This document shows positions 1 to 7,973 of a stretch of DNA of 64,000 nt, one piece after another. Position numbers and translations under genes: made by a program. Source of the stretch: Oasisia sp. SBJ-2009 (Eukaryota; Annelida; Polychaeta; Sabellida; Siboglinidae). The DNA lies in the NCBI GenBank assembly GCA_964017155.1, contig OZ024854.1:70686047-70750046 (forward strand). The letters are read 5' to 3'. The first letter of the stretch is position 1. Each line of letters opens with the position of its first letter. The notes below the pieces were generated by a model, which was given only the letters and a program-made list of their open reading frames with translations, was not told the origin of the DNA and made no database searches.

Positions 1-337
1 TGCGCTTGCGACTGTCACAAATCGCGCTGTCTTTTCGACCTCAACAGTTTGCCAAGACGCGCTGTTTATAAAACATAAATACGCGCAAGATGATTGTAAT
101 TGAATGAATTAATTTAATCAAGTATCAAATGTTGGCAAAAATACTGATATAATAGCAACTTTGAGGTGGGTCCGACTTGTACATAAGTGCCAAATAGTGA
201 AATTCTGAACAAAAATTGAGAGTATACGTGCTTTTATGAGAGAGTGCGCGTGAAGGTACGCGCCCGCAAGAGTAGGCATTCATGTACAAGTCGGGCCCAC
301 CTCAATTTTGGTAGTATAACTGTATTTTTGCCAATAT
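1..337. repeat. Partial first unit at the window edge
   Basis: The window opens inside spacer B with TGCGCTTGCGACTGTCAC and continues through a complete left arm, spacer A and most of a right arm before the first counted unit start. It is an ordinary GTC-type unit cut by the window boundary. Confidence 0.9.
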
Positions 338-449
338 TTGATACTTGATTTTGTTAATTCAATCAATTATAATCATCTTGCGCATATTAATGTTTTATAT
401 ACAGCGCGTCTTAGCAGACTTTTGAGGTCGAAAAGACAGCGTGGTCGGC

Positions 450-466
450 ATAAACAAACTGTTTAT
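450..466. repeat. Short palindrome in spacer B (example copy)
   Basis: ATAAACA at 450-456 and TGTTTAT at 460-466 are perfect reverse complements around a 3-base centre, AAC. The motif is present in the units throughout the array that keep this part of spacer B. Together with the neighbouring GC-rich hairpin it gives spacer B dyad symmetry. Confidence 0.7.
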
Positions 467-484
467 TGCTCATTCCATATGCAC

Positions 485-510
485 AGCGCAGTAACATGCA
501 CCGCTGCGCT
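485..510. repeat. GC-rich hairpin in spacer B (example copy)
   Basis: AGCGCAG at 485-491 and CTGCGCT at 504-510 form a 7-bp perfect stem around a 12-base loop. The loop overlaps a 6-bp direct repeat, ATGCAC, at 479-484 and 496-501. In the 487-bp units exactly 17 bases, the distance between those ATGCAC copies, are missing, so this stem is lost while the rest of spacer B is unchanged. Confidence 0.75.
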
Positions 511-528
511 TGCGACTGTCACAAATCG

Positions 529-688
529 CGCTGTCTTTTCGACCTCAACAGTTTGCCAAGACGCGCTGTTTATAAAACATAAATACGCGCAAGATGATTG
601 TAATTGAATGAATTAATTTAATCAAGTATCAAATGTTGGCAAAAATACTGATATAATAGCAACTTTGAGGTGGGTCCGACTTGTACAT
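529..688 (+). repeat. Left arm of the long inverted repeat (example copy)
   Basis: This 160-bp arm starts at CGCTGTCTTTTCGACCTC and ends at GACTTGTACAT. The reverse complement of 786-945 aligns to it end to end without a gap. I count about 19 mismatches, roughly 88% identity. Both ends match best: the first 20 bases are identical, and the last 24 differ at one base (GGGTCC here, GGGCCC in the partner). Matching continues weakly for about 7 bases into spacer A (AAGTGCC against GAATGCC in reverse complement). Inside it lies a TATAAAA string at 571-577, but I have no evidence that it is a promoter. Every 504-bp unit carries this arm; the 212-bp remnant units keep it and lose its partner. Confidence 0.93.
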
Positions 689-749
689 AAGTGCCAAATA
701 GTGAAATTCTGAACAAAAATTGAGAGTATACGTGCTTTTATGAGAGAGT

Positions 750-767
750 GCGCGTGAAGGTACGCGC
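750..767. repeat. Small hairpin in spacer A (example copy)
   Basis: A 6-bp perfect stem, GCGCGT at 750-755 and ACGCGC at 762-767, encloses the 6-base loop GAAGGT. It lies in the loop of the long L-R hairpin. In other units the loop reads GAAAGT, which keeps the stem. In a subfamily the right side reads ACGCGAC, which shortens it by one pair. This is a sequence observation; no function is known. Confidence 0.7.
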
Positions 768-785
768 CCGCAAGAGTAGGCATTC

Positions 786-945
786 ATGTACAAGTCGGGC
801 CCACCTCAATTTTGGTATTATAACTGTATCTTTGCCAATATTTGATACTTGATTTTGTTAATTCAATCAATTATAATCATCTTGCGCATATTAATGTTTT
901 ATATACAGCGCGTCTTAGCAGACTTTTGAGGTCGAAAAGACAGCG
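786..945 (-). repeat. Right arm of the long inverted repeat (example copy)
   Basis: This is the 160-bp reverse-complement partner of 529-688. It begins ATGTACAAGTCGGGCCCACC and ends GGTCGAAAAGACAGCG. The 97-bp spacer between the arms could be the loop of a hairpin in RNA or extruded DNA. Because units are tandem, this arm can equally pair with the next left arm across the 87-bp spacer B. The alternative GACA form of the motif at 921-924 marks one subfamily of units. Many 487-bp units follow a CTG rather than TTG at the position equivalent to 842. Confidence 0.93.
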
Positions 946-1328
946 TGGTCGGCATAAACAAACTGTTTATTGCTCATTCCATATGCACCGCTGCGCTTGC
1001 GACTGGCACAAATCGCGCTGTCTCTTCGACCTCAAAAGTTTGCCAAGACGCGCTGTTTATAAAACATAAATACGCGCAAGATGATTATAATTGAATGAAT
1101 TAATTTAATCAATTATCAAATGTTGGCAAAAATACTGATATAATAGCAACATTGAGGTGGGTCCGACTTGTACATAAGTGCCAAATAGTGAAATTCTGAA
1201 CAAAAATTGAGAGTATACGTGCTTTTATGAGAGAGTGCGCGTGAAGGTACGCGCCCGCAAGAGTAGGCATTCATGTACAAGTCGGGCCCACCTCAATTTT
1301 GGTATTATAACTGTATCTTTGCCAATAT
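842..1328. repeat. 487-bp unit with a 17-bp spacer B deletion (type example)
   Basis: The unit lacks one of two ATGCAC direct repeats and the 11 bases between them, 17 bp in all, removing the left side of the spacer B hairpin. Intervals of 487 bp start at 842, 3765, 5974, 8690, 10689, 12394, 14603, 16098, 19811, 22023, 25745, 34000, 35203, 44677, 53144 and 58881. Most follow directly after a 212-bp remnant unit, so the two deletions travel together as a 1203-bp module. Confidence 0.88.
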
Positions 1329-1830
1329 TTGATACTTGATTTTGTTATCTCAATCAATTATAATCATCTTGCGCATATTAATGTTTTATATACAGCGCGT
1401 CTTAGCAGACATTTGAGGTCGAAAAGACAGCGTGGTCGGCATAAACAAACTGTTTATTGCTCATTCCATATGCACAGCGCAGTAACATGCACCGCTGCGC
1501 TTGCGACTGGCACAAATCGCGCTGTCTTTTCGACCTCAACAGTTTGCCAAGACGCTGTTTATAAAACATAAATACGCGCAAGATGATTGTAATTGAATGA
1601 ATTAATTTAATCAAGTATCAAATGTTGGCAAAAATACTGATATAATAGCAACTTTGAGGTGGGTCCGACTTGTACATAAGTGCCAAATAGTGAAATTCTG
1701 AAAACAAATTGAGAGTATACGTGCTTTTATGAGAGAGTGCGCGTGAAGGTACGCGCCCGCAAGTGTAGGCATTTATGTACAAGTCGGGCCCACCTCAATG
1801 TTGGTATTATAACTGTATCTTTGCCAATAT
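1329..1830. repeat. 502-bp unit with a 2-bp loss (type example)
   Basis: GACGCGCTG in the left arm reads GACGCTG (near 1551), a loss of one GC step in a CGCGC run. The same loss is seen in the intervals starting at 1329, 2547, 4756, 7472, 11176, 13385, 24526, 29256, 32782, 36194, 39217, 41232, 43459, 46172, 48187, 49910, 55143, 59872 and 62390. Most of these units also share GAAAACAAATTG in spacer A and CAAGTGTAGGCATTTATG, so they form one lineage. Confidence 0.88.
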
Positions 1831-2205
1831 TTGATACTTGATTTTGTTAACTCAATCAATTATAATCATCTTGCGCATATTAATGTTTTATATACAGCGC
1901 GTCTTAGCAGACATTTGAGGTCGAAAAGACAGCGTGGTCGGCATAAACAAACTGTTTATTGCTCATTCCATATGCACAGCGCAGTAACATGCACCGCTGC
2001 GCTTGCGACTGGCACAAATCGCGCTGTCTTTTCGACCTCAAAAGTGTGCCAAGACGCGCTGTTTATAAAACATAAATACGCGCAAGATGATTATAATTGA
2101 ATGAATTAATTTAATCAATTATCAAATGTTGGCAAAAATACTGATATAATAGCAACATTGAGGTGGGTCCGACTTGTACATAAGTGCCAAATAGTGAAAT
2201 AGTGA

Positions 2206-2417
2206 CCGCTGCGCTTGCGACTGGCACAAATCGCGCTGTCTTTTCGACCTCAACAGTTTGCCAAGACGCGCTGTTTATAAAACATAAATACGCACAAGAT
2301 GATTGTAATTGAATGAATTAATTTAATCAAGTATCAAATGTTGGCAAAAATACTGATATAACAGCAACTTTGAGGTGGGTCCGACTTGTACATAAGTGCC
2401 AAATAGTGAAATTCTGA
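2206..2417. repeat. 212-bp remnant unit with a 292-bp deletion (type example)
   Basis: At 2205/2206 the sequence jumps from GAAATAGTGA, early in spacer A, to CCGCTGCGC, late in spacer B. Most of spacer A, the whole right arm and the first part of spacer B are missing. Two left arms therefore follow each other in the same orientation. The junction carries a short filler duplication (AAATAGTG twice). The identical junction occurs 15 times. The last base before it is 2205, 3423, 5632, 8348, 12052, 14261, 21681, 25403, 33658, 34861, 42109, 44335, 49064, 50786 and 56019. A single original deletion spread by amplification explains this best. Confidence 0.9.
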
Positions 2418-3048
2418 ACAAAAATTGAGAGTATACGTGCTTTTATGAGAGAGTGCGCGTGAAGGTACGCGCCCGCAAGAGTAGGCATTCATGTACAAGT
2501 CGGGCCCACCTCAATTTTGGTATTATAACTGTATCTTTGCCAATATTTGATACTTGATTTTGTTAACTCAATCAATTATAATCATCTTGCGCATATTAAT
2601 GTTTTATATACAGCGCGTCTTAGCAGACATTTGAGGTCGAAAAGACAGCGTGGTCGGCATAAACAAACTGTTTATTGCTCATTCCATATGCACAGCGCAG
2701 TAACATGCACCGCTGCGCTTGCGACTGGCACAAATCGCGCTGTCTTTTCGACCTCAACAGTTTGCCAAGACGCTGTTTATAAAACATAAATACGCGCAAG
2801 ATGATTGTAATTGAATGAATTAATTTAATCAAGTATCAAATGTTGGCAAAAATACTGATATAATAGCAACTTTGAGGTGGGTCCGACTTGTACATAAGTG
2901 CCAAATAGTGAAATTCTGAAAACAAATTGAGAGTATACGTGCTTTTATGAGAGAGTGCGCGTGAAGGTACGCGCCCGCAAGTGTAGGCATTTATGTACAA
3001 GTCGGGCCCACCTCAATGTTGGTATTATAACTGTATCTTTGCCAATAT

Positions 3049-5257
3049 TTGATACTTGATTTTGTTAACTCAATCAATTATAATCATCTTGCGCATATTA
3101 ATGTTTTATATACAGCGCGTCTTAGCAGACATTTGAGGTCGAAAAGACAGCGTGGTCGGCATAAACAAACTGTTTATTGCTCATTCCATATGCACAGCGC
3201 AGTAACATGCACCGCTGCGCTTGCGACTGGCACAAATCGCGCTGTCTTTTCGACCTCAAAAGTGTGCCAAGACGCGCTGTTTATAAAACATAAATACGCG
3301 CAAGATGATTATAATTGAATGAATTAATTTAATCAATTATCAAATGTTGGCAAAAATACTGATATAATAGCAACATTGAGGTGGGTCCGACTTGTACATA
3401 AGTGCCAAATAGTGAAATAGTGACCGCTGCGCTTGCGACTGGCACAAATCGCGCTGTCTTTTCGACCTCAAAAGTTTGCCAAGACGCGCTGTTTATAAAA
3501 CATAAATACGCGCAAGATGATTATAATTGAATGAATTAATTTAATCAATTATCAAATGTTAGAAAAAATACTGATATAATAGCAACATTGAGGTGGGTCC
3601 GACTTGTACATAAGTGCCACATAGTGAAATACTGAACACAAATTGAGAGTATACGTGCTTTTATGAGAGAGTGCGCGTGAAAGTACGCGCCCGCAAGAGT
3701 AGGCATTCATGTACAAGTCGGGCCCACCTCAATTTTGGTATTATAACTGTATCTTTGCCAATATCTGATACTTGATTTTGTTAATTCAATCAATTATAAT
3801 CATCTTGCGCATATTAATGTTTTATATACAGCGCGTCTTAGCAGACTTTTGAGGTCGAAAAGACAGCGTGGTCGGCATAAACAAACTGTTTATTGCTCAT
3901 TCCATATGCACCGCTGCGCTTGCGACTGTCACAAATCGCGCTGTCTTTTCGACCTCAACAGTTTGCCAAGACGCGCTGTTTATAAAACATAAATACGCGC
4001 AAGATGATTGTAATTGAATGAATTAATTTAATCAAGTATCAAATGTTGGCAAAAATACTGATATAATAGCAACTTTGAGGTGGGTCCGACTTGTACATAA
4101 GTGCCAAATAGTGAAATTCTGAACAAAAATTGAGAGTATACGTGCTTTTATGAGAGAGTGCGCGTGAAGGTACGCGCCCGCAAGAGTAGGCATTCATGTA
4201 CAAGTCGGGCCCACCTCAATTTTGGTATTATAACTGTATTTTTGCCAATATTTGATACTTGATTTTGTTAATTCAATCAATTATAATCATCTTGCGCATA
4301 TTAATGTTTTATATACAGCGCGTCTTAGCAGACTTTTGAGGTCGAAAAGACAGCGTGGTCGGCATAAACAAACTGTTTATTGCTCATTCCATATGCACAG
4401 CGCAGTAACATGCACCGCTGCGCTTGCGACTGTCACAAATCGCGCTGTCTTTTCGACCTCAACAGTTTGCCAAGACGCGCTGTTTATAAAACATAAATAC
4501 GCGCAAGATGATTGTAATTGAATGAATTAATTTAATCAAGTATCAAATGTTGGCAAAAATACTGATATAACAGCAACTTTGAGGTGGGTCCGACTTGTAC
4601 ATAAGTGCCAAATAGTGAAATTCTGAACAAAAATTGAGAGTATACGTGCTTTTATGAGAGAGTGCGCGTGAAGGTACGCGCCCGCAAGAGTAGGCATTCA
4701 TGTACAAGTCGGGCCCACCTCAATTTTGGTATTATAACTGTATCTTTGCCAATATTTGATACTTGATTTTGTTAACTCAATCAATTATAATCATCTTGCG
4801 CATATTAATGTTTTATATACAGCGCGTCTTAGCAGACATTTGAGGTCGAAAAGACAGCGTGGTCGGCATAAACAAACTGTTTATTGCTCATTCCATATGC
4901 ACAGCGCAGTAACATGCACCGCTGCGCTTGCGACTGGCACAAATCGCGCTGTCTTTTCGACCTCAACAGTTTGCCAAGACGCTGTTTATAAAACATAAAT
5001 ACGCGCAAGATGATTGTAATTGAATGAATTAATTTAATCAAGTATCAAATGTTGGCAAAAATACTGATATAATAGCAACTTTGAGGTGGGTCCGACTTGT
5101 ACATAAGTGCCAAATAGTGAAATTCTGAAAACAAATTGAGAGTATACGTGCTTTTATGAGAGAGTGCGCGTGAAGGTACGCGCCCGCAAGTGTAGGCATT
5201 TATGTACAAGTCGGGCCCACCTCAATGTTGGTATTATAACTGTATCTTTGCCAATAT
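3049..5257. repeat. 2209-bp higher-order repeat, copy 1
   Basis: Composed of 716, 487, 504 and 502-bp intervals. It recurs at 11678-13886 with the same interval order. A private variant, GTTAGAAAAAATAC in place of GTTGGCAAAAATAC, is at 3561 and again at 12190, exactly 8629 bp apart. GTGCCACATAG at 3614 recurs at the same offset. The repeat is therefore copied as a block and not assembled independently. Confidence 0.85.
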
Positions 5258-7973
5258 TTGATACTTGATTTTGTTAACTCAATCAATTATAATCATCTTG
5301 CGCATATTAATGTTTTATATACAGCGCGTCTTAGCAGACATTTGAGGTCGAAAAGACAGCGTGGTCGGCATAAACAAACTGTTTATTGCTCATTCCATAT
5401 GCACAGCGCAGTAACATGCACCGCTGCGCTTGCGACTGGCACAAATCGCGCTGTCTTTTCGACCTCAAAAGTGTGCCAAGACGCGCTGTTTATAAAACAT
5501 AAATACGCGCAAGATGATTATAATTGAATGAATTAATTTAATCAATTATCAAATGTTGGCAAAAATACTGATATAATAGCAACATTGAGGTGGGTCCGAC
5601 TTGTACATAAGTGCCAAATAGTGAAATAGTGACCGCTGCGCTTGCGACTGGCACAAATCGCGCTGTCTCTTCGACCTCAAAAGTTTGCCAAGACGCGCTG
5701 TTTATAAAACATAAATACGCGCAAGATGATTATAATTGAATGAATTAATTTAATCAATTATCAAATGTTGGCAAAAATACTGATATAATAGCAACATTGA
5801 GGTGGGTCCGACTTGTACATAAGTGCCAAATAGTGAAATACTGAACACAAATTGAGAGTATACGTGCTTTTATGAGAGAGTGCGCGTGAAAGTACGCGCC
5901 CGCAAGAGTAGGCATTCATGTACAAGTCGGGCCCACCTCAATTTTGGTATTATAACTGTATCTTTGCCAATATCTGATACTTGATTTTGTTAATTCAATC
6001 AATTATAATCATCTTGCGCATATTAATGTTTTATATACAGCGCGTCTTAGCAGACTTTTGAGGTCGAAAAGACAGCGTGGTCGGCATAAACAAACTGTTT
6101 ATTGCTCATTCCATATGCACCGCTGCGCTTGCGACTGTCACAAATCGCGCTGTCTTTTCGACCTCAACAGTTTGCCAAGACGCGCTGTTTATAAAACATA
6201 AATACGCGCAAGATGATTGTAATTGAATGAATTAATTTAATCAAGTATCAAATGTTGGCAAAAATACTGATATAATAGCAACATTGAGGTGGGTCCGACT
6301 TGTACATAAGTGCCACATAGTGAAATTCTGAACACAAATTGAGAGTATACGTGCTTTTATGAGAGAGTGCGCGTGAAGGTACGCGCCCGCAAGAGTAGGC
6401 ATTCATGTACAAGTCGGGCCCACCTCAATTTTGGTATTATAACTGTATTTTTGCCAATATTTGATACTTGATTTTGTTAATTCAATCAATTATAATCATC
6501 TTGCGCATATTAATGTTTTATATACAGCGCGTCTTAGCAGACTTTTGAGGTCGAAAAGACAGCGTGGTCGGCATAAACAAACTGTTTATTGCTCATTCCA
6601 TATGCACAGCGCAGTAACATGCACCGCTGCGCTTGCGACTGTCACAAATCGCGCTGTCTTTTCGACCTCAACAGTTTGCCAAGACGCGCTGTTTATAAAA
6701 CACAAATACGCGCAAGATGATTGTAATTGAATGAATTAATTTAATCAAGTATCAAATGTTGGCAAAAATACTGATATAATAGCAACTTTGAGGTGGGTCC
6801 GACTTGTACATAAGTGCCAAATAGTGAAATTCTGAACAAAAATTGAGAGTACACGTGCTTTTATGAGAGAGTGCGCGTGAAGGTACGCGCCCGCAAGAGT
6901 AGGCATTCATGTACAAGTCGGGCCCACCTCAATTTAGGTATTATAACTGTATCTTTGCCAATATTTGATACTTGATTTTGTTAATTCAATCAATTATAAT
7001 CATCTTGCGCATATTAATGTTTTATATACAGCGCGTCTTAGCAGACTTTTGAGGTCGAAAAGACAGCGTGGTCGGCATAAACAAACTGTTTATTGCTCAT
7101 TCCATATGCACAGCGCAGGAACATGCACCGCTGCGCTTGCGACTGTCACAAATGGCGCTGTCTTTTCGACCTCAACAGTTTGCCAAGACGCGCTGTTTAT
7201 AAAACATAAATACGCGCAAGATGATTGTAATTGAATGAATTAATTTAATCAAGTATCAAATGTTGGCAAAAATACTGATATAACAGCAACTTTGAGGTGG
7301 GTCCGACTTGTACATAAGTGCCAAATAGTGAAATTCTGAAAAAAAATTGAGAGTATACGTGCTTTTATGAGAGAGTGCGCGTGAAGGTACGCGCCCGCAA
7401 GAGTAGGCATTATTTATGTACAAGTCGGGCCCACCTCAATTTTGGTATTATAACTGTATCTTTGCCAATATTTGATACTTGATTTTGTTAACTCAATCAA
7501 TTATAATCATCTTGCGCATATTAATGTTTTATATACAGCGCGTCTTAGCAGACATTTGAGGTCGAAAAGACAGCGTGGTCGGCATAAACAAACTGTTTAT
7601 TGCTCATTCCATATGCACAGCGCAGTAACATGCACCGCTGCGCTTGCGACTGGCACAAATCGCGCTGTCTTTTCGACCTCAACAGTTTGCCAAGACGCTG
7701 TTTATAAAACATAAATACGCGCAAGATGATTGTAATTGAATGAATTAATTTAATCAAGTATCAAATGTTGGCAAAAATACTGATATAATAGCAACTTTGA
7801 GGTGGGTCCGACTTGTACATAAGTGCCAAATAGTGAAATTCTGAAAACAAATTGAGAGTATACGTGCTTTTATGAGAGAGTGCGCGTGAAGGTACGCGCC
7901 CGCAAGTGTAGGCATTTATGTACAAGTCGGGCCCACCTCAATGTTGGTATTATAACTGTATCTTTGCCAATAT
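5258..7973. repeat. 2716-bp higher-order block
   Basis: Intervals are 716, 487, 504, 507 and 502 bp. The 507-bp unit at 6965 has a 3-bp insertion in the GGCATT to ATGTAC stretch near 7411. The 6461 and 6965 units share private changes with 9177 and 9681 at an offset of 2716 bp: AAACACAAATACG at 6699 and 9415, AATTTAGG at 6932 and 9648, GCAGGAAC near 7115 and 9831, and AATGGCGC near 7152 and 9868. Confidence 0.85.

Larger units (their letters stand above)
338..841. repeat. Representative complete 504-bp satellite unit
   Basis: A full-length unit that serves as the reference for the array. In this phase it holds, in order: the right arm without its first part, spacer B (442-528), the left arm (529-688), spacer A (689-785) and the beginning of the next right arm (786 onward). 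The unit is AT-rich but carries 25 CpG dinucleotides by eye count, clustered in short GC-rich stretches such as the TACGCGC, GACGCGC and CCGCTGCGC motifs. Sites that define subfamilies are GACT versus GACA at 418-421, the GTC versus GGC choice near 518, CAAC versus CAAA near 547, GATTG versus GATTA near 600, AACTTTG versus AACATTG near 664, and ATACG versus ATAGG near 730. Confidence 0.95.
338..3048. repeat. Mixed block of 504, 487, 502 and 716-bp intervals
   Basis: Intervals in order are 504 (338), 487 (842), 502 (1329), 716 (1831) and 502 (2547). The 1831 interval holds the first 292-bp-deletion junction, at 2205/2206. From about 2206 the sequence begins to match the region starting at 10835 at an offset of 8629 bp. 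An example is the shared GATATAACAGC variant at 2361 and 10990. Confidence 0.85.

Noticed and set aside
529..560. CENP-B box in the TTCGACCTC stretch
   Set aside because: The required downstream CGGG part of the box is absent at the right distance. Only a TTCG core is present.
571..577. TATAAAA as a promoter in each unit
   Set aside because: An AT-rich repeat will contain such strings by chance. No downstream gene or consistent initiator context supports it.
338..607. Recurrent plus-strand open frames of 61-95 residues (starting MILDFVNSINYN), one per unit
   Set aside because: They begin at TTG, cross an inverted arm, spacer B and the other arm, and are truncated or lost in the 487-, 502- and 716-bp intervals. 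They match no family I know. Their similarity is explained by repeat homogenisation.
529..945. Unit interpreted as a MITE or foldback transposon with terminal inverted repeats
   Set aside because: The arms make this tempting, but no isolated copy, target duplication or border to non-satellite DNA is visible. The tandem array could have grown from one, but the window cannot show it.
1402..1614. Recurrent minus-strand frames of 70 residues (starting MIKLIHSITII)
   Set aside because: Present only in 502-bp units, where the 2-bp loss fuses frames. The content mirrors the plus-strand frame because the arms are inverted.
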